Assembly: GCF_002218005.2 (NCBI RefSeq)
Contig: NZ_AP018679.1
Coordinates: 248,001 to 312,000 of the forward strand
DNA length: 64,000 nucleotides
Direction: 5' to 3'
From: Vibrio algivorus
GTDB taxonomy: Bacteria > Pseudomonadota > Gammaproteobacteria > Enterobacterales > Vibrionaceae
The notes beneath the pieces are model-generated. The model was not told the DNA's origin. It was given only the letters and a program-made list of their open reading frames with translations, and did no database searches. Below, in pieces: positions 1 to 8,816 of the stretch. Position 1 is the first letter of the stretch; the number at the start of each line of letters is the position of its first letter. A program made the position numbers and the translations under genes.

Positions 1-1056
1 CATCAAGATAAAGATGCTAGTTGGAGCTTAACAAAATTAAAATCTTGGTACCCGAATAGTTCTCACCTTGAACAAGACCATTATGCTCAGGTATTTGTTC
101 AGGCCGATCATGGTCACTTATCAGCGAGCACAGAATTATCGAAAATAGCTCAAGATAAGCAATACCCTGATATTATTCGAGCATCCGCATTGTCAAGAAT
201 GTCTAATTTACCTGATGGCAATGCCAAAATTGCGATTATACGTGCGGTAAAAGAAAATGAGCCATTGAAACAACTAGGGGCAATTGAAGCCGCGCAAAAC
301 TTTCCTATTGCTCAGCGATGGGAGTTGTTAAGTCCACTATTATCAAGTTCTAACCTTTCTGTCAGAACTCAAGCTTCATTGATGTTAGCACCGATTATTC
401 CTAATTTATCGGCATCAGCTAGCTTAACTCAAAAAGAACGCAAGCTGTTAGAGCAAGTATTAGAAGAGTATAAAGCGATCCAGGAATATCAGTCAGATAG
501 AGGCTTTTCTTATGTCGCACTTGGTAATTTGGCGCTGAATTTGAATCGTCTTGATGAGGCTGAGAAAAACTTTAAAAAGGCCATTGATGTTGAACCAATT
601 TTTGTGCCTGCTTATGTTAATTTAGCTGATGTATACCGATTAAAAAAACAAGAAGTACTAGCACAAAAAGTATTAGAACAAGGTATCGTAATTTCTCCCA
701 ACAATCCGTCACTATATTATGCAAAGGCGATGAGTTATGTGCGTATGCAGCAGAAATCTTTAGCTTTAATCGAATTAGAAAAAGCTGCGCAATTGTCTGA
801 AAATAATGAGCATTATCAATACACTTATTCATTACTACTTAAAGACCAAGGGCAGCCAAGAGAAGCGGTCAGGGCATTAGAGAAAGCTTATAATGTCTCT
901 ATGGCAAACCCTGAGTTAGCTTATGCGCTTGCTCAGTCTTTTATTGAGCTTAAAGATAATGCATCTGCATTGAAATATGCAAAAGAGCTACAACGCTTAG
1001 TACCAAATAACCCTCAAGTAGCTCAATTTGTTCACCAATTAGAAAGTGCACAGTAA
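1..1056 (+). CDS. TPR-containing multiheme-cytochrome-type protein (C-terminal part)
   Basis: The reading frame is open from the first base of the window, so the gene starts upstream and only about the last 351 residues are seen. The first ~130 residues look like the helical HEAT-like linker that follows the heme-binding region in multiheme c-type cytochromes with TPR tails (a W...W...HYA pattern, then RASAL). From about residue 150 onward there are at least four tetratricopeptide repeats, for example the LGNLALNLNRLDEAEKNF and NLADVYRLKKQEVLAQKV units. No CXXCH heme site lies in the visible part, so the cytochrome assignment rests on the linker pattern and is inference; the TPR assignment is direct. 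A hairpin that can act as terminator follows the stop codon. Confidence 0.7.
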   Translation, partial: HQDKDASWSLTKLKSWYPNSSHLEQDHYAQVFVQADHGHLSASTELSKIAQDKQYPDIIRASALSRMSNLPDGNAKIAIIRAVKENEPLKQLGAIEAAQNFPIAQRWELLSPLLSSSNLSVRTQASLMLAPIIPNLSASASLTQKERKLLEQVLEEYKAIQEYQSDRGFSYVALGNLALNLNRLDEAEKNFKKAIDVEPIFVPAYVNLADVYRLKKQEVLAQKVLEQGIVISPNNPSLYYAKAMSYVRMQQKSLALIELEKAAQLSENNEHYQYTYSLLLKDQGQPREAVRALEKAYNVSMANPELAYALAQSFIELKDNASALKYAKELQRLVPNNPQVAQFVHQLESAQ

Positions 1057-1077
1057 GGAGCGTTAGGATAAATTAAC

Positions 1078-1110
1078 GAGCAGCCTAATACTGTCAGGTT
1101 GCTCGCTTTA
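1078..1110 (+). terminator. hairpin after the TPR gene
   Basis: Nine-base arms (1078-1086 and 1096-1104, one G-T pair) around a nine-base loop, followed by a short T-containing stretch. It is placed 22 bases after the stop codon and is a plausible but weak intrinsic terminator. Confidence 0.55.
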
Positions 1111-1162
1111 GTGGGTGTATACTTTCCGTCGCCGTTTTATTGAAGGCGTTCCTTTAGCTCAA

Positions 1163-2119
1163 TCACATTAATTTTAAGCTAGATAAAATTACAATTCCCA
1201 ATGTGGTTGTTACCATAGAGCCTACTGTGGTTAAGGCGATGATATTGGCGGCTAAAGTGGCATTGCCTCCCATCGCTCTTGCCATTACATAACTTGCCGC
1301 AGCAGCGGGTGCGGCTGTCATAAAAAAGATAATGCCAAGCTCTAATCCTCGAAAGCCATACAAAAAGCCCCCGAATGTGATAAGTAACGGACAAAGAATT
1401 AACTTGTAGCTACTAGAGACAATATTAGAGGCTTTATCGTGGCGTAATTCACTGATATTCAATGAACCACCAGTACAGAGAAGGGCAAGGGGGAGTGTCA
1501 TGTTGGCAAAATATTGCCCAGTATGCAGCACCGTATCTGGCATAGGGATTTCTAGCTCTTGAATCACAAAGGCCACTACAATAGCGATAATCAGTGGATT
1601 TTTGAGAATAGAAATCAACATATTCTTATAGGTGTTTAGATCAGGCTGTTGGTTTCTTGGCGATAAAGTAATTACAGCTAAAATGTTATATAACACAGTG
1701 ACCGCAGCCACAAAAATTGCCGCTAGAGCAACGCCATGATCTCCATAAGCATTCGCCACATAAGCAAGTCCAATAATGCCGGTATTAGAGCGAAAAGCAC
1801 CTTGAATAATGACACCATGTTGATGATTATCTTTGATTAGCCATTTGACGGTAAAAGTCGCAAATAAAAAGAAGGTAATATTGGCAAGCACACCATACGT
1901 GACCAGTGGAATACTGTTATCGGTGATGGAGTCTGACTTTATAATGCTTAAAAACAAAAGTGCCGGTAGAGTTACTTTAAAGACCAACTTAGAAGCTGTA
2001 TCGATAAAAGGTTCATTAATGACTTGAAAACGTCTGAGTAAAATACCCAATAACAACATTAGGCAAATAGGGCCAGTGATAGTGGCGGAAAAGATAAACT
2101 GCTCAATGATGCCTGACAT
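1163..2119 (-). CDS. AEC family (auxin efflux carrier-like) transporter
   Basis: A 318-residue inner-membrane protein of the AEC/Mem_trans family, which exports or takes up small organic acids in bacteria. Hydrophobic segments are spread along the whole length in two halves of about five, with the typical N-terminal GPICLMLLLGILLRR segment and a C-terminal half rich in small residues (AAPAAAASYVMARAMGG). I chose the ATG at 2119 because GGAG lies five bases before it; longer in-frame starts run into the repeat element at 2149. The repeat begins only 30 bases upstream of this start, so the promoter probably lies inside or beyond it. The substrate cannot be told from sequence. Confidence 0.85.
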   Translation of the reverse strand: MSGIIEQFIFSATITGPICLMLLLGILLRRFQVINEPFIDTASKLVFKVTLPALLFLSIIKSDSITDNSIPLVTYGVLANITFFLFATFTVKWLIKDNHQHGVIIQGAFRSNTGIIGLAYVANAYGDHGVALAAIFVAAVTVLYNILAVITLSPRNQQPDLNTYKNMLISILKNPLIIAIVVAFVIQELEIPMPDTVLHTGQYFANMTLPLALLCTGGSLNISELRHDKASNIVSSSYKLILCPLLITFGGFLYGFRGLELGIIFFMTAAPAAAASYVMARAMGGNATLAANIIALTTVGSMVTTTLGIVILSSLKLM

Positions 2120-2148
2120 TACAACTCCATTCATAAATATGCGGCTAA

Positions 2149-2415
2149 TATACCCAAGTGACTTCAAGATGCAGAATTCAGAGCTACCATCCAAGTCTTT
2201 AAACAAGAAAGATTCGTGCAGGAATGTAATCACCTTTCAAATGAATCTGACGCAGTGTAAAGGCTTGGATGAAGCTCCCGAAGGGCAAGTTAAAACAAGC
2301 TTTATGCGGCGTTAAATTAAATAGAGATAGAATCACTATGATCATATTCAATTTGCCTTGCCTAAAACTTGTTTTAATCTTGCTGAAACTCGCATCTTGA
2401 AGTTACTTGGGTATA
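2149..2415. repeat. full-length TATACCC palindromic repeat (MITE-like), copy 1
   Basis: A 267-bp element with terminal inverted repeats: it starts TATACCCAAGTGACTTCAAG and ends with the reverse complement form CTTGAAGTTACTTGGGTATA. It has no coding capacity. The same length and interior are found at 58368-58633. It lies directly upstream of the AEC transporter start. Confidence 0.85.
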
Positions 2416-2546
2416 GAGGTTAGTGTTTTACCACATTTAGATGAGAGAAAGAATCAGCATGATAATAAAATCATCACTCTCGAGCGGTTAGGCTTGTAAC
2501 CCAAGTTGGCTCTGCGATAATGCAGACCATTGTAATTATTAGTTTC

Positions 2547-2717
2547 TATACCCAAGTAACTTGCCCTTTGGGAGCTTTATCCAAACCTCCTCTTTTTATA
2601 TAAGAGATAGGCCGCGTCAGCTTGGTTTGAAAGGTGCTTACATTCCTTTGCCAACCTTTCTACCTAAAGGTTTAGATAGTAGCTCTGAATTCTGTATCTT
2701 GAAGTCACTTGGGTATA
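2547..2717. repeat. TATACCC repeat, internally deleted copy 2
   Basis: A 171-bp member of the same family with both termini present but about 95 bp of the interior missing. Its right end touches the ribosome-binding site region of the hydrolase gene at 2731, so the repeat supplies or displaces that gene's promoter region. The 130 bases between copies 1 and 2 hold nothing I recognise. Confidence 0.85.
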
Positions 2718-2730
2718 TATAGGATATTTG

Positions 2731-3582
2731 ATGAGTAATAAAATTTATTTCAATACCCCAAGTCGGTTTAGTCTAAAACGTAGCTTGGTGAATGTGTCTA
2801 CTCGTTTACATCACACATTAGCACGAAAACATGCGATAAAAACTGCTAAGAATTTGTTGTTAACGCCTGTCCGTTTAAAGGTGAAAAATCCAGAACCGAA
2901 AGGCTTAATCCGTGGCAAAGTAGCCTGTTCGCAAGGTCAATTGATTACTTACACATTGGGTAGTGGACCAATATGGTTAATTACACACGGGTGGTCAGGT
3001 TCAACTTCTCAGTTTTATCCATTAATGGAACATATTGCTCAACAAGGTTTTACAGCACTAGCCTTTGATTATGCGGGGCATGGGGAAAGTGAAGGAAAGT
3101 TTGGTCATCTGCCTGCTTTTGTTGAAGCACTTGACGTTATGGCAGACTCGTGTGATGAGATTGTTGGAGTGGTTGCTCATAGCATGGGAAGCGCGGCATT
3201 GCTTGAGTCCAAGCACCAAAAATTTCAAGCGGCTCCTTTATTACTGGTGGCCCCAGTTTTAAATTATTTAGAGAACTTGATGCAAACCGTTAGCCGTTCT
3301 GGCTTCTCGATGAAATTATTTAATGCAGTCATTTCTGAACTTGAGCAAGAATACCAGTACCCATTACAAAAAATTAATCCACAACAGCATTTATTAGACC
3401 GAAAGTCGGCCACTATTATTGTTCATGATCCTGAAGATAAGTTTGCCAATTACTCCGTTAGCCAAGATATAGTTAATTGTAGTCCATGGGTCAATTTAGT
3501 CACTGCGAATAGTTATGGACATAGCCGCATCATGAAATCTCAAGAAGTCATGGATAGTTTTGATTCGTTATCAAAAAAATAA
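2731..3582 (+). CDS. alpha/beta hydrolase
   Basis: A 283-residue protein with a complete alpha/beta-hydrolase core. The oxyanion-loop segment LITHGWSGS is near residue 84, the nucleophile elbow AHSMG has Ser151, the acid is probably Asp236 in HDPEDKF and the base is His264 in YGHSR. The first ~60 residues are basic and precede the fold. There is no signal peptide, so it is probably cytoplasmic. The ATG at 2731 follows AGGA with a six-base spacer and is preferred over a TTG one codon earlier. Substrate is unknown; the family includes esterases and lipases. Confidence 0.85.
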   Translation: MSNKIYFNTPSRFSLKRSLVNVSTRLHHTLARKHAIKTAKNLLLTPVRLKVKNPEPKGLIRGKVACSQGQLITYTLGSGPIWLITHGWSGSTSQFYPLMEHIAQQGFTALAFDYAGHGESEGKFGHLPAFVEALDVMADSCDEIVGVVAHSMGSAALLESKHQKFQAAPLLLVAPVLNYLENLMQTVSRSGFSMKLFNAVISELEQEYQYPLQKINPQQHLLDRKSATIIVHDPEDKFANYSVSQDIVNCSPWVNLVTANSYGHSRIMKSQEVMDSFDSLSKK

Positions 3583-3655
3583 AGCTTGAGCTCTTGCTTC
3601 GGTTTGTATACAACATAGGGCAGTTTATTGATTATACTTTCATAAGGAAATGAAG

Positions 3656-3937
3656 ATGATAAAAGAAAATGCGTACTTTGATGGTAATGTAAAATCACTT
3701 GGCTTTACTCAACAAGACGGTGATAGTAGCGTCGGTGTAATGGCGGCTGGTGAGTACACTTTTGGTACAGCTGCACCAGAAAGAATGACAGTCATTAAAG
3801 GCGCACTGACGGTAAAATTACCGAATACGCAAGAATGGGTTACCTATCAAGCCGGTGAGTCGTTTAATGTGATTGGTGATTCATCATTTGACTTGCAAGT
3901 AGCCGTCGATACTGCTTATTTGTGTGAGTACTTGTAA
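3656..3937 (+). CDS. ppnP: pyrimidine/purine nucleoside phosphorylase
   Basis: A 93-residue single-domain cupin closely matching PpnP (formerly YaiE/DUF1255), which splits nucleosides with phosphate into base and ribose 1-phosphate. Conserved pieces include VGVMAAGEYTFGTAAPERMT and the C-terminal LQVAVDTAYLCEYL. The ATG at 3656 has AAGGA seven bases upstream, whereas the ATG at 3650 is too close to it, so I take the second. It stands alone between its own promoter region and a strong terminator. Confidence 0.92.
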   Translation: MIKENAYFDGNVKSLGFTQQDGDSSVGVMAAGEYTFGTAAPERMTVIKGALTVKLPNTQEWVTYQAGESFNVIGDSSFDLQVAVDTAYLCEYL

Positions 3938-3967
3938 GTCACTTTAATTAAATTATTTAATCGTCTT

Positions 3968-3998
3968 AAAAATGGGCCATTGATTAGCCCATTTTTTA
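3968..3998 (+). terminator. intrinsic terminator after ppnP
   Basis: A ten-base perfect stem (3968-3977 with 3987-3996) with a nine-base loop and a run of T directly in and after the right arm. Confidence 0.85.
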
Positions 3999-4159
3999 TA
4001 TCTACTTATCGATATTAACGTTCATCAATTAACTCCTATAACACTAAACTCCCCTCACAATTTGTAATCCTCTTATATCAATGGGATGATTAACGATTCT
4101 ATCTGACAACCTTAGAGCGGCATGATGCCAATACAGCTCGATATGTATAAAGGAATAGC

Positions 4160-6031
4160 ATGAGTGCAATGGCGGCGATTCGCCCTCTGATACTGCTCTG
4201 TATCAGTTCTTTCTTTTTAATGATCAGCCACGGTTTAAGTGGTTTATTGCTTCCTGTTCGATTGGCTGATGAGAGTGTCGATGTACAGTCCATTGGTGTG
4301 ATCTTATCGTTGTATTCTGTGGGATTTTTGTTGGGTGCAATATGGGCAAAGAAGATTTTACGTCGTATTGGTTTAGTCCGAACTTTTGCTATGTGTGGCA
4401 GTCTAGCCGCGACTGCAATTTTGATTATGGGGCTCGATTTTAATACCTATGTCTGGTCTGTAATGCGCGCGGTAATGGGCTTTTGTATTGCCTGTGCTAT
4501 GGGGACGCTCGATACTTGGTATAACAGTGTGTCAACAGAATCCAATCGAGGCAAAGTTCTGGCGGTTAACCAAGTAGTGATCTTGGCGGCGATCACGTTA
4601 GGGCAATTTGGTTTGGTGCTTGCGCCACCAAGTGAAGCTACCTTATTTATCATTTGTGGTTTATTGTTCAGTATTTCGATTAGTCCAGTGGTGTTTATTT
4701 CCCACTTTGAGCCGAAGATAGAAACCTTCACCCCGATCTCTTACCGTGAGCTTTTCTTGCTTTCTCCTCTAGGTTTTGTGGCTTGCTTTTTGTGTGGTGT
4801 ACTGTATTCCATCGTAATGAATATTTTGCCTCTATACGCCAATGATGTTGGCATGGATAAGCTGCAAATTTCGATGTTTATGGGGGCGGCAACCGCTGGT
4901 GGGATTATATTACAGCTTCCAATTGGCTATTTATCCGATCGTTTTGAACGTCGTAAAGTGATCTTATCGGTTTGCTGTATTTTGCTGCTTTCTACTCTCT
5001 TTTTAGCTTTTAGTTTAAGTCAGTCGACGTTTATTTTATCGCTTGTTCTTGTGGCGATAATGATGGGGATTATTGCCTGTTTGTACCCATTGAGTATTTC
5101 GGAAACTTTTGACCGTGCATTGAAAACCCAATTAGTTCCTGTGCTTTCTGGATTACTATGCGTGTATGCCGTTGGTTGTATTGTCGGGCCGTATTCTGGC
5201 TCGTTAGTGATCAAAACCTGGGGGAATGACGCCTTGTTTTCTTTACTAACTGTATTGGAGTTTGGGCTGGTGATTTTCATTCTATATCGTATGTCTGTTA
5301 GGCAAGCTCGCCCAGTGGAAGATCAAGAGCAGTTTGTCATGCATACTCCATCTTCTATCTCTGAAGAACTAGATCCTCGTGTTGAGTATCAAGAACACTC
5401 GATCTTTTTTGAACGTGCCTCTGAGCAGTTTCTTGTCTATTTAGAACGAGGAAGTTGTGATGCAATTCGTTATTTAAAGACCTTGTCACAAGTACAACCC
5501 GAATGGCTAATCCCATTAATTAAAAGAGTGCCAGATCTCAATAAGATTGATGTTATTGCACTATATCGTTCTTTGTCTTTAAGTGCCCCGGAACGATTAG
5601 ATGAATATGTATCAGTTGTGAGTGAACTAGACTATCAACAAGCTGAGAAATTGGCAGAATGGTTATTTGATAAAGAGCCTGAAGGAGCTTATGCCTCGCT
5701 AGCTGCAATGACCAGCGCAAATGACAACGAATCGATTGGTATGATTGAAACCTTAGTTGAATCTCATCCTGAGAAACTATCAGAGTTCACGCAACAACTG
5801 GTGGATAATGTGGTTGAAAGTACAGAGAGTATGCGTGCTGCCGATAGAGAAGCGGCAGATATGAATCATGCGGTTGCTGATTTACTTTCAACGGTAGAGC
5901 AATCCGCACCAGAACATACTCAAGAACTGGTAGCGATTATAGAAGAAGCAATTGCTGAACATGAATTAGATAGCAGTGTGTTCGATTTGCCTAATGAAGA
6001 GATTGATAATAAAGCAGGCACTGGCAGTTGA
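4160..6031 (+). CDS. MFS transporter with long C-terminal soluble domain
   Basis: A 623-residue protein. Residues 1 to about 385 form a twelve-helix major facilitator of the YcaD-like group, with a GYLSDRFERRK loop between helices 8 and 9 of the second half. Residues from about 400 to 623 are hydrophilic, strongly acidic and helical, and have no membrane segment, so they should form a cytoplasmic domain; YcaD-type proteins of about 380 residues lack this. I do not recognise the tail as a named domain; it has the look of short helical repeats (for example AEKLAEWLFDKEPEGAYASL). AAAGGA precedes the ATG. Substrate is unknown. Confidence 0.85.
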   Translation: MSAMAAIRPLILLCISSFFLMISHGLSGLLLPVRLADESVDVQSIGVILSLYSVGFLLGAIWAKKILRRIGLVRTFAMCGSLAATAILIMGLDFNTYVWSVMRAVMGFCIACAMGTLDTWYNSVSTESNRGKVLAVNQVVILAAITLGQFGLVLAPPSEATLFIICGLLFSISISPVVFISHFEPKIETFTPISYRELFLLSPLGFVACFLCGVLYSIVMNILPLYANDVGMDKLQISMFMGAATAGGIILQLPIGYLSDRFERRKVILSVCCILLLSTLFLAFSLSQSTFILSLVLVAIMMGIIACLYPLSISETFDRALKTQLVPVLSGLLCVYAVGCIVGPYSGSLVIKTWGNDALFSLLTVLEFGLVIFILYRMSVRQARPVEDQEQFVMHTPSSISEELDPRVEYQEHSIFFERASEQFLVYLERGSCDAIRYLKTLSQVQPEWLIPLIKRVPDLNKIDVIALYRSLSLSAPERLDEYVSVVSELDYQQAEKLAEWLFDKEPEGAYASLAAMTSANDNESIGMIETLVESHPEKLSEFTQQLVDNVVESTESMRAADREAADMNHAVADLLSTVEQSAPEHTQELVAIIEEAIAEHELDSSVFDLPNEEIDNKAGTGS

Positions 6032-6116
6032 TAAAAATAGTGACAATATTATTCATAAGGTAGAATGTAATAAAATGTAACCCTATCTTGGTTGAACTTA
6101 TTTTTTCGGAGTGTGT

Positions 6117-6683
6117 ATGCCTATTACTGTGCTTGACCCTAAAACAGCATTAATTGTTATTGATTTACAAAAGGGCATTTTAGCATTGCCAACGTGCCAT
6201 AATACCGACCCTATTGTAGAAAAATCTTGTCAGCTAATTAATGCGTTTCGTGAAAAACAGCAACCGGTTGTCTTAGTGAATGTTGCCGGTGGTGCGCCAG
6301 GTCGTAACGAGCAAGCGACTTCACATGGTGAACTTCCTTCTGATTGGGCAGATCTAGATTCACGTTTAAATGTGCAGCCTAGCGATCATTTAGTGACTAA
6401 GAAAACATGGGGTGCATTCACCAACACGGATTTGAATGAATATTTGAAAGCGAACGTGGTGACTCAAGTGGTAATAGTCGGTGTTGCAACTAGTATCGGT
6501 GTGGAGTCGACGGCTCGTCAGGCATGGGAACTAGGTTACAACGTTATCTTAGCCACAGATGCGATGACCGATTTGAACTTAGATACACATAACAATAGTG
6601 TGAAGCTAATTTTTCCTCGTTTGGCAGAAACAGGCTCAACACAAGATGTGCTTGATTTACTGGATGCATATACCTTGCTTTAA
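6117..6683 (+). CDS. isochorismatase-family hydrolase
   Basis: A 188-residue protein of the isochorismatase-like hydrolase superfamily. The catalytic Asp lies in IVIDLQKG and the Lys in the KKTWGAF segment. The position usually held by the nucleophilic Cys is Gly in GVATSIGVEST, as in isochorismatases of the EntB/PhzD kind, so it is more likely a vinyl-ether or related hydrolase than a Cys-dependent amidase. No siderophore genes are nearby. The ATG at 6117 follows CGGAG with five bases between and is preferred over the GTG six bases upstream. Confidence 0.85.
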   Translation: MPITVLDPKTALIVIDLQKGILALPTCHNTDPIVEKSCQLINAFREKQQPVVLVNVAGGAPGRNEQATSHGELPSDWADLDSRLNVQPSDHLVTKKTWGAFTNTDLNEYLKANVVTQVVIVGVATSIGVESTARQAWELGYNVILATDAMTDLNLDTHNNSVKLIFPRLAETGSTQDVLDLLDAYTLL

Positions 6684-6728
6684 CTTGCTCTTCGGAGGGG
6701 GAATAGCTCTGAATTTTACACCTTGAAT
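6682..6728. repeat. remnant of the TATACCC repeat
   Basis: Fragments matching the repeat interior (CTTGC-CTTCGG and ATAGCTCTGAATTTTACACC-TTGAA) are joined with the middle missing and both terminal tips lost. It starts at the stop codon of the preceding gene. Confidence 0.55.
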
Positions 6729-6748
6729 AGTCAGGTTAAGAAACACAT

Positions 6749-6784
6749 AAAGAGGCCGAATATTGAATGATTCGGCCTCTTTTA
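6749..6784. terminator. bidirectional terminator
   Basis: A 13-base perfect stem (6749-6761 with 6770-6782) with an eight-base loop, A-rich on the left and T-rich on the right. It lies between the converging hydrolase gene and the desuccinylase-like gene and can serve both. Confidence 0.85.
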
Positions 6785-6805
6785 TTGTATATGTCTTAAC
6801 AATAA

Positions 6806-7924
6806 CTACGTGTTATCAGACTTGCCTGGTACGGCAATAAAGCCTGTTGTGATGTGTTCATCTTTGGCTTCAACATGTTCAATCACTTGCCCAATATAGG
6901 TTTCCACCGTATCTCCTACCGCATCGTTATCTTCGGTAAAGTAAGCTAGATGAAAGACAGCATCACCTTCATTTACTAATGGTAGTGTTTGTTGACCAAT
7001 CACAATACCATCTTTTGGTGCAAGCATGGTGATCTCTTCATGTCCAAGAGGTGAGCTGATGTAAGCCAAAACTTGGCCTTTATTCACCCGATCTCCTAAG
7101 GTCACCATAGTGCGTAAAATGCCGTCACTATCTGCACGGATCCAACTGGTGGATTTAGCTGTGACGGATTCGGGCACCTTCTTACGACTTGGGCGATGCA
7201 TGCCAAGCTCTTGCATAACGCGTAATACCCCAATAACCCCAGCGTTAATTGCAATCGGTTCAAAGCGCAATGCTTCACCAGCTTCATACGTTAGTACTGG
7301 AATACCACGCTTTTCAGCTTCTGAACGAAGTGAACCATCGCGTATTGCAGAATCGATAATCACAGGAGTACCAAACGCTTTTGCCATACGTAAAGTATCT
7401 TCATTATCCAAACAAGCACGAATTTGTGGTAGGTTCGTTCTATGTATCGCACCAGTATGTAAGTCAATAATGTAGTTGGCTTTTTCGGCTACCTCTGTGA
7501 AAAAGGTATGGGCAATACGAGATGCCAAAGAACCTTTTTCTGTACCCGGAAAGCAGCGGTTAAGATCGCGGCGATCGGGTAGATAACGAGATTTATGAAT
7601 AAAGCCAAATACGTTAACGATAGGCACGGCAATTAAGGTACCTTTAAGCTTATTCGCATCCACTTTTTCAATGAGTTGGCGAACAATCTCTACACCATTT
7701 AACTCATCACCATGAATTGCTGCGTTGACCATTAATACTGGGCCAGCTTGCTTACCATGAATGATCTCAACCGGAATCGACAACGGTGAGTGGGTGTAAA
7801 GTTTCGCAGCTTCAATTTCTAATACTTTTCTTTCACCGGCTTGCACGGTGTGGTCCATGAATTTAAAAGGTGAGTTCTTTCTCACTCTTTTCTTTTCGCC
7901 ACGTCCTGAATTAACCACGCCCAC
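6806..7924 (-). CDS. succinylglutamate desuccinylase/aspartoacylase-family protein (rim unit third gene)
   Basis: A 372-residue zinc-dependent acyl hydrolase of the AstE/AspA family. The metal-binding part shows HGDELNG and the DLHTG motif with its following histidine, and the substrate part RRDLNRCFPG. A biotinyl-lipoyl-like C-terminal region (VNKGQVLAYISSPLG) is typical of this subgroup. The gene starts with GTG at 7924, preceded by AGGAG nine bases upstream, and overlaps the end of rimK by 14 bases, so the two are translated together. Linkage to rimB and rimK suggests a role tied to glutamylation of proteins or amino acids; this is inference from context. Confidence 0.88.
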   Translation of the reverse strand: MGVVNSGRGEKKRVRKNSPFKFMDHTVQAGERKVLEIEAAKLYTHSPLSIPVEIIHGKQAGPVLMVNAAIHGDELNGVEIVRQLIEKVDANKLKGTLIAVPIVNVFGFIHKSRYLPDRRDLNRCFPGTEKGSLASRIAHTFFTEVAEKANYIIDLHTGAIHRTNLPQIRACLDNEDTLRMAKAFGTPVIIDSAIRDGSLRSEAEKRGIPVLTYEAGEALRFEPIAINAGVIGVLRVMQELGMHRPSRKKVPESVTAKSTSWIRADSDGILRTMVTLGDRVNKGQVLAYISSPLGHEEITMLAPKDGIVIGQQTLPLVNEGDAVFHLAYFTEDNDAVGDTVETYIGQVIEHVEAKDEHITTGFIAVPGKSDNT

Positions 7925-8816
7925 GAGTTCTTACTCCTTTTACAGACGCATTTTTTTCAATAAATTCAACGATCATACCAGCAACATCCTTACCTGTTGC
8001 AGCTTCTATTCCTTCAAGGCCTGGTGATGAGTTTACTTCCATAACTAAAGGCCCACGAGAAGAACGAAGGAGATCAACACCCGCCACATTTAAGCCCATT
8101 ATTTTCGCCGCGGCTACTGCAGTTTTACGCTCTTCTGGTGTAATGCGAACCAATGAAGCAGTGCCCCCACGGTGCAGGTTAGAGCGGAATTCGCCTTCGC
8201 CTGCTTGTCGTTTCATTGCTGCAATGACTTTATCACCAATCACAAAGCAACGAATATCTGCGCCACCGGCTTCTTTAATATATTCTTGCACCATGATGTT
8301 GGCTTTTAGCCCCATAAAGGCTTCAACCACACTTTCAGCCGCTTTACGAGTTTCGGCTAGAACTACGCCAATACCCTGTGTGCCTTCTAGTAATTTGATC
8401 ACAACTGGAGCGCCGCCCACCATTTCAAGTAGGTCTTTAATATCATCAGGTTTGCTGGCAAAACCTGTGATTGGCATACCAATGCCCTTGCGCGATAACA
8501 ATTGCATAGAGCGTAATTTGTCGCGAGAGCGGGTGATTGCTACCGATTCGTTTACAGGGTAAACCCCCATCATTTCAAACTGACGTAATACCGCCGTTCC
8601 ATAAAAGGTTACCGAAGCGCCAATACGAGGCACGATAGCGTCGAAGTCTTTAAGTTCTTCACCTTTAAAGTGGATTTCTGGTTGCTCTGAGTTAATGTTC
8701 ATATAACAACGTAGAGCATCGATCACTTTGACTTCATGGCCACGGCTCTGACAAGCTTCAATTAAGCGCTTAGTTGAGTACAAAGAGCGGTTGCGAGATA
8801 AAATTCCGATTTTCAT
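7911..8816 (-). CDS. rimK: ribosomal protein S6 modification ligase RimK
   Basis: A 301-residue ATP-grasp ligase that adds glutamates to the C-terminus of ribosomal protein S6. Characteristic pieces are MKIGILSRNRSLYSTKRL at the start, PVVIKLLEGTQGIGV and the EVNSSPGLEGIE metal/ATP-binding end. Length matches the family. Its start overlaps the stop of the upstream rimB-like gene by four bases (ATGA), and its end overlaps the next gene, so it is the middle gene of a tightly coupled three-gene unit. Confidence 0.93.
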   Translation of the reverse strand: MKIGILSRNRSLYSTKRLIEACQSRGHEVKVIDALRCYMNINSEQPEIHFKGEELKDFDAIVPRIGASVTFYGTAVLRQFEMMGVYPVNESVAITRSRDKLRSMQLLSRKGIGMPITGFASKPDDIKDLLEMVGGAPVVIKLLEGTQGIGVVLAETRKAAESVVEAFMGLKANIMVQEYIKEAGGADIRCFVIGDKVIAAMKRQAGEGEFRSNLHRGGTASLVRITPEERKTAVAAAKIMGLNVAGVDLLRSSRGPLVMEVNSSPGLEGIEAATGKDVAGMIVEFIEKNASVKGVRTRGRG

